A stretch of DNA of 64,000 nt from Aureliella sp046290675 (GTDB lineage Bacteria > Planctomycetota > Planctomycetia > Pirellulales > Pirellulaceae). Shown in pieces: positions 1 through 7,457 of this stretch. Numbering within the stretch: position 1 is the stretch's first letter; each line of letters begins with the position of its first letter. The notes beneath the pieces are model-generated. The model saw only the letters and a list, made by a program, of their open reading frames with translations. It ran no database searches and had not been told where the DNA came from. A program made the position numbers and the translations under genes. The stretch lies in the NCBI GenBank assembly GCA_046290675.1, contig JBKAHA010000002.1, forward strand, positions 806,001 through 870,000, in the 5' to 3' direction.

Positions 1-1
1 C

Positions 2-1603
2 CAGCGAGGGGTTGCAGTGAGGCTTGATTCTGAAGTCTCCGGTGTGGAGAGCGGCACCGTAACCTATGGATCTGGCGAGCGGGCTGCAGCAGATATCGTG
101 ATCTGGGCAACAGGAGCTAGGGCACCGGACCTACTTGGGCAGCTCAATCTTCCAGTTGATCAACGGGGGTTCCTTGCGACTGATCCTTTTTTACGCGTCC
201 AGCATGATGCTCCGCCGGCTAGTCAAGCGAGTAGTGCAGTGGTCTTTGCGGTCGGAGATTCTGGGTCCATTCAGCGTGGACGAGCAATCGCGAAAGCAGG
301 CGTCTACGCTGTTCGACAGGGACCGGTCCTATGGGAGAACGTAAGGCGATCGCTCGAGTCCAAGCCGTTAAAGCGATTCCAGCCTCAACGTTCCTTCTTG
401 AGGCTGATCAATACAGGGGACGGTGGTGCGATTGGGCAGTGGAAGGGAATCTCTTTTGCCGGTCAGTGGGTTTGGAAATTAAAGGACAAGATTGACCGCG
501 ACTTCATGGAGAAGTTTCAGCCGACGGGTGGTATGTCGGATGAAGGCGGTGATATGCAATGTGACGGATGTGGATGCAAGCTTGGGCCTGATGTCTTGAA
601 TAAAGCGTTGGACCAGTCATGGGGTGACGCGGATCAGGTGGCTGCGGCCGAAGAAGGGAGACCTGGTCAACACTGCGGTGTTACGCTGGATGACGCCGTG
701 TTGTTGGAAGGTAGCCAAGCCAAGCTCTATGCCTCGACCGACTTTTTTACGAATCCACTTGATGACGCGTATGAATTCGGGCGGCTCGCTGCCTTGCATG
801 CGGCGAGTGATCTAACGGCAACAGGGGTTGGGGTACGTCAGGCATTCTCCAATGTGGTTTTGCCGAAGGGCGACTCTCGAGCCCAGCAGACTTTGTTTGC
901 AGATTTTACAGCTGGAGCGAGGCGTGAATTTGAAGGGATCGGGGCTAAGATCTGCGGTGGGCACACCATCGTAGGTCCACGGTTCGAAGCGGGCTTCACT
1001 GTGGTGGGGGAACGTATTGGAGACGAACCGTTGACGAAAGCGGGGCTCCAGCCGGGTGATCAACTCTATCTGACGAAACCACTTGGAATCGGCGTATTGC
1101 TCGCCGCGTTGATGCGTGCGGAATGCCGCGCGATGGATTATTCGGAACTCAAGACGGTTCTTTTTTCAGAACAGTCATCGCTCATACTTGCCGCAATTGA
1201 GGTTGGGTGTCGAGCGGCTACGGACGTGACGGGATTCGGACTGGCTGGGCATCTCTTGGAGATGCTCGAAGCTTCAAGGTGTAGCGCTCAGCTTGAGCTG
1301 AACTCCGTTCCGATTCTGTCCGGCGCGATTGAAGCGGTTCAAGCGGGAATTGAGAGCAGCCTGGCCCCGGCAAATAAGTCGGTGCGAAACCGGATTCAAT
1401 TGGGAGTGGACTTAGATCCGTCGCGAATTGCGCTTCTCTTTGATCCGCAGACGAGTGGTGGATTCCTAGTCGCGATTCCTGGTCAGAGAGTCACCGAGTG
1501 GGAAAAGCGGGTTCAAGAATCAGGCGAGTTCCTTCCCTCGCGAATTGGTGAGGTTTTCTTGGCCGGAAAAGCGGCTGGGGGAGAGCCACTGCTGATCCGT
1601 TAG
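2..1603 (+). CDS. selD: NADH dehydrogenase-like FAD domain fused to selenide, water dikinase (SelD), 5' partial
   Basis: The reading frame is open to the left edge, so the start lies outside the window and 533 codons are visible. Residues 1 to about 175 match the C-terminal half of an Ndh-type flavoprotein disulfide reductase (IVIWATGARAP, then VFAVGDSG, which contacts FAD in this fold). The rest is SelD, which makes selenophosphate from selenide and ATP. It carries the DGCGCK motif, with the Cys and Lys equivalent to the catalytic pair of E. coli SelD, the AIRS-type segments GRLAALHAASDLTATG and GGHTIVG, and the C-terminal DPQTSGG motif. The catalytic position is Cys, not Sec. Bifunctional Ndh/SelD proteins are a known family; the redox domain may supply or sense reduced selenium, which is inference. 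The gene converges on rpsI. Confidence 0.93.
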   Translation, partial: QRGVAVRLDSEVSGVESGTVTYGSGERAAADIVIWATGARAPDLLGQLNLPVDQRGFLATDPFLRVQHDAPPASQASSAVVFAVGDSGSIQRGRAIAKAGVYAVRQGPVLWENVRRSLESKPLKRFQPQRSFLRLINTGDGGAIGQWKGISFAGQWVWKLKDKIDRDFMEKFQPTGGMSDEGGDMQCDGCGCKLGPDVLNKALDQSWGDADQVAAAEEGRPGQHCGVTLDDAVLLEGSQAKLYASTDFFTNPLDDAYEFGRLAALHAASDLTATGVGVRQAFSNVVLPKGDSRAQQTLFADFTAGARREFEGIGAKICGGHTIVGPRFEAGFTVVGERIGDEPLTKAGLQPGDQLYLTKPLGIGVLLAALMRAECRAMDYSELKTVLFSEQSSLILAAIEVGCRAATDVTGFGLAGHLLEMLEASRCSAQLELNSVPILSGAIEAVQAGIESSLAPANKSVRNRIQLGVDLDPSRIALLFDPQTSGGFLVAIPGQRVTEWEKRVQESGEFLPSRIGEVFLAGKAAGGEPLLIR

Positions 1604-1645
1604 TTTCGGATTGCAGTTCGGTGTTCGATGTGAGGCCGTTGAACG

Positions 1646-1675
1646 AAAAAAGGGATCTCAGATGAGATCCCTTTC
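1646..1675 (-). terminator. Intrinsic terminator shared by convergent selD and rpsI
   Basis: A perfect stem (AAAGGGATCTC paired with GAGATCCCTTT around a 4-nt AGAT loop) lies between the two converging genes. Read on the minus strand the stem is followed directly by a run of T (complement of the A run at 1646-1651), which is the standard Rho-independent layout for the end of the rplM-rpsI transcript. It can also block read-through from selD, though the T run on that side is short. Confidence 0.85.
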
Positions 1676-1701
1676 GGCGTAGTCGTTTGGAACAGTCGCG
1701 A

Positions 1702-2115
1702 TTAACGCTTACTGAACTGGGTACCTCGACGGGCACCATGAAGACCAGGCTTCTTACGCTCTTTCATTCGAGCGTCACGTGTGAGGAAGCCGTCATCACG
1801 AAGCGGTTGGAAATTCTCTTCGTTGAAGCTAACAAGAGCACGGGCCAGTGCCATGCGGATCGCGCCCGCCTGTCCGGTGAGCCCTCCACCGTTGACGCGG
1901 CAGATGACATCAACGCTGCTCGCAGCGTCTACATGCGCCAGTGTTTGAGCAACAGTCTGCTGATGTTGGACCGTTGGGAAGAAATCTTCAAGGGAACGAC
2001 CGTTGATGGTGATCTTACCGGATCCGGGGCGAACGCGAACTCGAGCTACGGAACTCTTGCGACGTCCGGTGCCTAGGGAGTCACCATTAATCTTGTCTTT
2101 CTTAACTGCTACCAT
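1702..2115 (-). CDS. rpsI: 30S ribosomal protein S9
   Basis: This 137-residue protein is S9 over its whole length: the GTGRRKSSVARVRV block near the N-terminus, the central LTGQAGAIRMALARAL segment, and the basic tail that ends in FSKR. In the ribosome that tail reaches the P-site tRNA. It follows rplM by 98 bp on the same strand, the usual bacterial L13-S9 operon order, and a strong terminator lies just downstream. No strong Shine-Dalgarno sequence is visible before the ATG, so the exact start is a little uncertain, but the length agrees with the family. Confidence 0.97.
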   Translation of the reverse strand: MVAVKKDKINGDSLGTGRRKSSVARVRVRPGSGKITINGRSLEDFFPTVQHQQTVAQTLAHVDAASSVDVICRVNGGGLTGQAGAIRMALARALVSFNEENFQPLRDDGFLTRDARMKERKKPGLHGARRGTQFSKR

Positions 2116-2213
2116 CAGTACAATCTTCCGATTTGTCTGTTCTACTGCCTCGCTTCGAGGCTTGTTTGTGCGTTTTCAGGTCATCGATCTCGGGAGTTCC
2201 CGGGATCTGCTTG

Positions 2214-2666
2214 CTACTTCTTCTTGCCGATCGTCTCTAGCGTTTCAGGCTGCTGAGCCTGGTGTGGATGCTCTTCACCGACATAGATCTTGAGCTTATC
2301 CAACATCTTGCGAGCTAGCTTGTTCTTGGGGAGCATTCGACGAACCGCGTGGTGGATAAGGTCCTCTGGACGTCGCTCAAGCCGATCGCCGTAGCTTTCC
2401 ATACGCTGGCCGGTGTAACCCGTATACCACGTGTAGTGGCGATCACGCAGCTTCTGACCCGTCATGACGACTTTTTCAGCGTTGGTCACGACGACGAAGT
2501 CACCGGTATCGACGTGCGGAGTGTAAGTAGGACGGTGTTTGCCCATCAGAATGACCGCAATGTCGCTGGCCAAACGTCCCAATACTTGCCCATCAGCGTC
2601 CACATGGAACCACTTTTGTGGGATTTCATTCGGTTTGGCGACGGTTGTTTTTTGCGAAAGAGTCAT
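2214..2666 (-). CDS. rplM: 50S ribosomal protein L13
   Basis: This 150-residue protein is L13. It shows the family signature QVLGRLASDIAVILMGK, then TPHVDTGDFVVV, KVVMTGQK, a variant of the HTWYTGY segment, and MLPKNKLARKMLDKLKIY near the C-terminus. The short Lys-rich tail is not conserved and adds a few residues. It is the first gene of the L13-S9 operon. A candidate sigma-70-like promoter lies about 90 bp upstream on the minus strand. Confidence 0.97.
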   Translation of the reverse strand: MTLSQKTTVAKPNEIPQKWFHVDADGQVLGRLASDIAVILMGKHRPTYTPHVDTGDFVVVTNAEKVVMTGQKLRDRHYTWYTGYTGQRMESYGDRLERRPEDLIHHAVRRMLPKNKLARKMLDKLKIYVGEEHPHQAQQPETLETIGKKK

Positions 2667-3485
2667 CGAAAGTCAGCTACAAACTAGGATTACTGTCAAT
2701 CTGGCGAATTCACTGCGTCTAGGCCTCTCACAGCCGTTCGGACGAAGTCCCGAAGTGTATCCGCACGAAAAAATACCCGCAAGTCGTTTTTTTCGTGTGT
2801 TTGTGGTCCAAACCTGCAGTGAAACCCCCGTTTTCTTCTGTCACCGGCCCGGCGGGCGTCACATTTTCACTTGGCATGAGGCCAGCCGTCGAAGGGACTT
2901 TGCTCGGGCAATCTTCCAAGTGTTGTTGGTTTGTACCGAATCCCGACCGTTGGTATGTCCGGATAGAGGCCACCATTGTCCAAAACCAAGTTCTGCGAAA
3001 CGAACCATGGAGTGGCGTGGGACGTAGCTTCGCACAGGAATGGACTGTGTCTCCAAGGGACCGATCTGGGCGGAGCCCATGAGTGCGCGGTCGACTGCTT
3101 GTGGTGGCCAAGCGCAATCAGGCCGCCATCTTCCATTGATCTGTTTTCGGATCGCGAGTGTTCAAAGCCCTTTGCTGTAACAAGACAGACAAGTGTCATC
3201 GCACAAGCCCGTTGCCAACGCTAAGATATCGCGATTCTGCGCTGATCTGTGTCCCCCTTTCGCAGCGTTTGTTGGATGGGGGCCTTTAAACGGGTTTTGC
3301 GTCCCGCCTTGCTGTGTCTATGTCACGCAAAATGGCCTAACCGTCAGAGCGGCGCCCCGGGCAGGCAGTTGGCTTGCTGGACTTGCGGACAGCCAATATC
3401 ACCCAATCAGTATTGAATTCAGATTCATCGCGGGGCTTCCCCGATGCTTGAATCTTTGACTCATTTGTATTCAAAGGAGCCTAAT
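2667..3485. other. Divergent intergenic region upstream of rplM and the ABC operon
   Basis: About 820 bp separate the starts of rplM (minus) and the ABC ATPase gene (plus). Several overlapping open frames on both strands were checked; none has a recognisable domain, a convincing ribosome site or plausible composition, so I call no gene. The rplM-proximal end holds a candidate promoter inside a 10-bp inverted repeat. I looked for RNase P, tmRNA and ribosomal-leader consensus elements by eye and saw none, but a structured RNA cannot be excluded. Confidence 0.5.
2754..2782 (-). promoter_or_regulatory. Candidate sigma-70-like promoter for rplM-rpsI
   Basis: On the minus strand TTGCGG (complement of 2777-2782) is followed after exactly 17 bp by TACACT (complement of 2754-2759). 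Each matches the TTGACA/TATAAT consensus at four of six positions. The implied transcript would start about 80 bp before the rplM ATG. A perfect 10-bp inverted repeat, CACGAAAAAA at 2764-2773 and TTTTTTCGTG at 2788-2797, overlaps the -35 region. Promoter assignment by eye is uncertain in planctomycetes. Confidence 0.35.
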
Positions 3486-4232
3486 ATGAATGCTTCGGCA
3501 AGGGTTTCCGATAGACGCGCCATGATCGAATCTGTGGGGCTGTCGAAGTTCTACGGACCCTTCGCGGCGACTCGCGATGTGAATTTTGAAGTCTACGAAG
3601 GCGAACTGGTGGCTTTTCTTGGACCCAATGGGGCTGGGAAGAGTACCACGATGAAGATGCTGACTGGTTATCTGGCTCCGAGCGAGGGTGTGGCTCGCAT
3701 TGCCGGCCACGACATGTTTGCGGACCGGATCGCGGGCTCGAAGCACCTAGGCTATCTGCCTGAGAATGGTCCGCTCTATCCCGAGATGACACCTGTTGGC
3801 ATGTTGGATTTCTTCGCGGAAGCTCGAGGCATGTCCAGTTCCAAGAAGAAGGAACGCATCGAGGCAGTCATCGATCTTTGCGACCTCAGTACCGTCGCTC
3901 ACAAAGCGACTAGTAAGCTCTCAAAGGGGTTTAAACAGCGGGTAGGAATGGCCCAGGCCCTATTGCATGAGCCGGATGTTCTAATCCTCGACGAGCCAAC
4001 TGCAGGTTTAGATCCGAACCAGATTCGGGAAGTCAGAAAGACGATGCGGAAGCTCCGCGAGACCAAGACGATTCTGCTCTCGACCCACATTTTGCAAGAA
4101 GTCGAGGCTATGGCGGATCGTGTTGTGATGATCAATGAAGGTCGGAAGGTCTTCGACGGTACGGTCGAGGATCTGCGTGAAGTCAAAGCTGACTTGGATC
4201 AAGCGTTCCACAATTTGACTGGCGTCGAGTAA
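3486..4232 (+). CDS. ABC transporter ATP-binding protein, GldA-like
   Basis: This is a 248-residue ABC ATPase. It has Walker A GPNGAGKST, a Q-loop region around YLPENGPLYPEMT, the signature helix LSKGFKQRVGMAQAL (LSKG rather than LSGG), Walker B VLILDEPT and the switch His in STHIL. An upstream in-frame ATG exists at 3444, but AAAGGAG at 3473-3479 sits 6 nt before the ATG at 3486, which decides the start. It is the first gene of a three-gene cassette with a fused GldF/GldG-like permease and a DUF4340 protein, so it probably energises that membrane complex. In Bacteroidetes GldA-F-G supports gliding; the substrate or role here is unknown. Confidence 0.92.
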   Translation: MNASARVSDRRAMIESVGLSKFYGPFAATRDVNFEVYEGELVAFLGPNGAGKSTTMKMLTGYLAPSEGVARIAGHDMFADRIAGSKHLGYLPENGPLYPEMTPVGMLDFFAEARGMSSSKKKERIEAVIDLCDLSTVAHKATSKLSKGFKQRVGMAQALLHEPDVLILDEPTAGLDPNQIREVRKTMRKLRETKTILLSTHILQEVEAMADRVVMINEGRKVFDGTVEDLREVKADLDQAFHNLTGVE

Positions 4233-4309
4233 CCCCGCTTCAATTTGCCAATCGGCCCGATGGAGCTTCGTCTGAGCGGCGGAGATTCCTGTTGTTATAA
4301 GGCCTATTT

Positions 4310-4335
4310 GAAAACCGTATTCGAAAACCGTATTT
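4310..4335. repeat. Short tandem repeat, 13 bp x 2
   Basis: GAAAACCGTATTC is followed directly by GAAAACCGTATTT in the spacer between the ATPase and permease genes. It is a 13-bp tandem duplication with one change in the last base. No function is evident; replication slippage is the simplest source. Confidence 0.8.
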
Positions 4336-4362
4336 GAATTCAGATACCACCAAGTAGAGACC

Positions 4363-7326
4363 ATGTTAGCACTTGTAAAGTTACTAATCATTGACGCGGT
4401 GATTGGTCTGATCGCATTTGTGTTGATTGGACTTCTTGCCAAGGGTAAGCGAGCTGCCTTCGCCGTTCTCAAGCGAAATTTCTTGGGTTACTTCTCTAAC
4501 CCAACCGGCTACGTATTCTTGTGCCTGTTCGTTTTATTGACGTCGATGGCTGCTTTTTGGCCGCACGATTTCTTCAATTCGAACCTCGCCAATCTGGACC
4601 AGCTAAATTACTGGTTCCCGATCATCATGTTGTTCTTTATTCCTGCCATTACGATGAGTATCTGGGCGGATGAAAAGAGGCAAGGGACAGATGAGCTGTT
4701 GCTGACTTTGCCGGCTGATGACTTTGATATCGTGATCGGAAAGTATCTTTCTGCGGCGGCAATCTATACAGTTTCGCTCGTGTTCTCGCAGGTCTCGACG
4801 TTTTTGGTATTGCTGTTTTTGTCAAAGGGCCAGGTCGACACTGGCTTGTTCGTCGCGAATTATTTGGGCTATTGGTTCATTGGACTCGCGATGCTATCCA
4901 TCGGGATGATCGCCTCCTTCCTGACATATAACTTGACTGTAGGCTTTATCCTTGGAGCTTTGTTCAACGCGCCACTTGCATTTGCGTCGATGGCAGACGT
5001 CATTATTCCGAACAAGGGTTGGGCCAACTTTGTCTCGTCCTTCAGTCTGACTGAGCAATTCGACAACTTCGGACGCGGTGTGATTAGTATCGCTCCAGTT
5101 GCCTTTTTCACTTTGTTGCTATCGCTTGGGCTCTATTTGTGCATGGTGCTCATTGGCCGAAGGCACTGGAGTGGAGGCAAAGATGGAAACGTCAAATTCC
5201 TGCACTATCTTGGCCGAATTGTGATGCTGGCTCTGACGGTTTTCTCTGTCAGCTATTTCTTTAAGAACAATGACCGGCCTCGCTACGACGCAACGGAAGG
5301 TAAGGTTAGCTCGCTTTCAGAAACGACGAAGAAGCTCATTCGTTCGCTGGCTCCTGAGCGGCCGATTGTCATTGATGCTTACATTTCGTCCGATATTCCC
5401 GAGCAGTACGCCAAAACAAAATATGATCTGACAACACTGCTGAAGGAGTTCCAGGCGCTCGCCTCGAGCCGTAAGGTCAAGCTTCAGGTTCAAATCAACG
5501 ATGGTATCGAACCCTTTGGCGACGAAGCTCAACGAGCGGAAAAACAGTATGGGATCGTGCCTGAAATCGTTCGCGTTCGTGAGCGTGGAGCGCTGAAAGA
5601 CCAAGAAGTGATTCTGGGGGCTGCGGTACGAAGTGGGCTCTCCAAAGTTGTCATTCCATTCTTTGAGAGTGGGATTCCCGTTGAATATGAGCTAGTTCGT
5701 TCGATCAATACCGTTTCGCGTCCAAAACGAGCGAAGTTGGGGATTGTGAATACGGATGCGAACTTCATGGGTGGGTTCTCGATGGCCGGCGGTGGCTTCC
5801 AGCAGATTCCAAAGCAGCCCATCGTCGAGGAACTGGAGAAGCAGTACGACGTCGAAGCCGTTGATCCAAGCACGCCTATCTCATCGGACGCCTACGATGT
5901 CTTGATGGTGGTTCAGCCTTCTTCGCTAAACCCGCAACAGTTGCCCAACGTGGTGGAGGCAGTCAAGTCTGGAATACCCACTGCGATTTTTGAAGATCCT
6001 TTTCCCTTCGTATACCAGGGCATCCCGGGGACTGGCGAGCCCAAGCAGGCCGCAGGCAACCCAATGATGGGTGGTGGAGCTCCCGAGCCGAAGGGCGAGA
6101 TCCAGGAACTTTGGAAGGCTCTCGGCATCGACATTCCGACCCAGTTTGGAATGACACAGATGGGAACCGGAGCGATTAATCCAGATGTGGTTTGGCAGCA
6201 GTACAATCCTCACCCGAAGCTGCAGTATCTCATGCAAGCCAATGATGAGTGGTTGTTCATTCTCGAAGGCAATGACGAAGGGGAAGATTTCCTCAGCGAA
6301 GAAAGCAAGATCTCAGCGGGGCTTCGTGAGTTGATGTTCCTGTACGCGGGTGCTATCCGACCGGAACCCGGGCGCGAAGACGTGACGATAACGAACCTAG
6401 TGACAACACGCCCCAATTCTGGTCTCGTTGGCTACGAAGATCTGAATACACAGATGCGTAGCCGTGATGCTTCGGCGCAGCAGCTCCGCGTACTCCAAGG
6501 TGAACCCGCTGGTGAGCAGGTCGTAGCGGTCTATATCGAAGGCGTGGGGGCCAGCGAAGACCAGGCGGAAAAGGGTGCTTCTGATGAAGGCGGGGCTTCT
6601 GATCAAGGAGAGTCTTCTGAGGAAGGGGCTGAAGTAGCCTCCAATGAAGGAAGCACTGCCGGCGCGAAACCGATTCGTGCTGTTTACGTTGCTGATGTTG
6701 ACTACATGCATCCGTTCTTCAGTGAGAATCGGAAGCGGCCGGAGCAGTATGAAGAGATTGACCTTCGTGTGCAGAACATCACTTTTGTTCTCAACATCGT
6801 AGATGTGCTTGCCGGTGAACAAGACTATCCAACGATTCGTTCTCACGAGCCAGAGCACATCACACTTGGCTTATTCGAAGACCAAGCAGAACAATACCGA
6901 CAGGAAGCATTCAAAACTCAGCAGTTGTCTCAGGAAGAATACAACAAAGAGAAAACGGCCGCAGAAGAAGAGATGGAGCAGAAGATTGCCGAGTATCGTG
7001 ATCGTCTTGCAAAGCTGGATGCACAGGGCGCGACGGATGAACAAAAGCGAGCAGAGCGACTCAAGATCCAGCAGCAATTACAGATCATGACTCAGGTCAT
7101 GCAGCGTAAGCTGGATGTCAACTTGCAGCGGCTCGCGAGCGAGCGAGATGCCGCGGTGAAGGAGAGTCGACGCGAATCAGAGTCAATGATCCTGAAGCTC
7201 CAGAACCAGTACAAAATGTTGGCGATTTTCTTACCGCCGATTCCTCCACTTCTGGTTGGAGCCGGCGTCTTTGTCACGCGTCGCGTGCGCGAACGTGAAG
7301 GTATTTCGAAGACCCGCCTAAAGTAG
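4363..7326 (+). CDS. Fused ABC-2 permease / GldG-like auxiliary protein
   Basis: This 987-residue protein joins two genes that are separate in Bacteroidetes. Residues 1 to about 305 are a GldF-type permease: an extra N-terminal membrane helix, then about six more helices, including the ADEKRQGTDELLLTLP loop typical of ABC-2 permeases. From about residue 315 it is a GldG-like (ABC_transp_aux) extracytoplasmic domain, starting around YDATEGKVSSLSETTKKLI. A 50-residue acidic Gly/Ser/Glu stretch (about 730-770) interrupts this domain. A long charged coiled coil (about 845-945) precedes a final helix (about 950-972) and a basic tail. It sits 130 bp after the ATPase. The fusion fixes a 1:1 ratio of pore and periplasmic arm. 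Substrate unknown. Confidence 0.88.
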   Translation: MLALVKLLIIDAVIGLIAFVLIGLLAKGKRAAFAVLKRNFLGYFSNPTGYVFLCLFVLLTSMAAFWPHDFFNSNLANLDQLNYWFPIIMLFFIPAITMSIWADEKRQGTDELLLTLPADDFDIVIGKYLSAAAIYTVSLVFSQVSTFLVLLFLSKGQVDTGLFVANYLGYWFIGLAMLSIGMIASFLTYNLTVGFILGALFNAPLAFASMADVIIPNKGWANFVSSFSLTEQFDNFGRGVISIAPVAFFTLLLSLGLYLCMVLIGRRHWSGGKDGNVKFLHYLGRIVMLALTVFSVSYFFKNNDRPRYDATEGKVSSLSETTKKLIRSLAPERPIVIDAYISSDIPEQYAKTKYDLTTLLKEFQALASSRKVKLQVQINDGIEPFGDEAQRAEKQYGIVPEIVRVRERGALKDQEVILGAAVRSGLSKVVIPFFESGIPVEYELVRSINTVSRPKRAKLGIVNTDANFMGGFSMAGGGFQQIPKQPIVEELEKQYDVEAVDPSTPISSDAYDVLMVVQPSSLNPQQLPNVVEAVKSGIPTAIFEDPFPFVYQGIPGTGEPKQAAGNPMMGGGAPEPKGEIQELWKALGIDIPTQFGMTQMGTGAINPDVVWQQYNPHPKLQYLMQANDEWLFILEGNDEGEDFLSEESKISAGLRELMFLYAGAIRPEPGREDVTITNLVTTRPNSGLVGYEDLNTQMRSRDASAQQLRVLQGEPAGEQVVAVYIEGVGASEDQAEKGASDEGGASDQGESSEEGAEVASNEGSTAGAKPIRAVYVADVDYMHPFFSENRKRPEQYEEIDLRVQNITFVLNIVDVLAGEQDYPTIRSHEPEHITLGLFEDQAEQYRQEAFKTQQLSQEEYNKEKTAAEEEMEQKIAEYRDRLAKLDAQGATDEQKRAERLKIQQQLQIMTQVMQRKLDVNLQRLASERDAAVKESRRESESMILKLQNQYKMLAIFLPPIPPLLVGAGVFVTRRVREREGISKTRLK

Positions 7327-7378
7327 CCGAGATGCGAGACTTGGGGCTTTCCCTTCAATGATGAAAGCACTTCGGCTA
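7324..7378 (+). other. Nested stem-loop in the permease-DUF4340 spacer
   Basis: The stop codon of the permease gene lies in TAGCCGA (7324-7330), which pairs with TCGGCTA (7372-7378). Inside it GCTTTC (7346-7351) pairs with GAAAGC (7363-7368). No T run follows, so this is not a classic terminator. It may stabilise the upstream message or attenuate the third gene; that is inference. Confidence 0.45.
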
Positions 7379-7457
7379 TGGAGCAGACAGCTCGGCTCAG
7401 AACTGTCGCCCGAACTCAAACGAACAAAGCGTACAGAGAGATTTAGGAGTAATCACC

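Noticed and set aside
540..600. Selenocysteine in the SelD active site
   Set aside because: The catalytic position reads TGT/TGC (Cys) with no in-frame TGA.
1687..2076. Plus-strand 129-codon frame
   Set aside because: It lies opposite rpsI, a clear ribosomal gene on the other strand, and has no domain.
3413..4345. TTGAATTCAGAT shared by the spacers before the first two ABC genes
   Set aside because: A 12-bp match at differing distances from the starts is too short to call a regulatory site.
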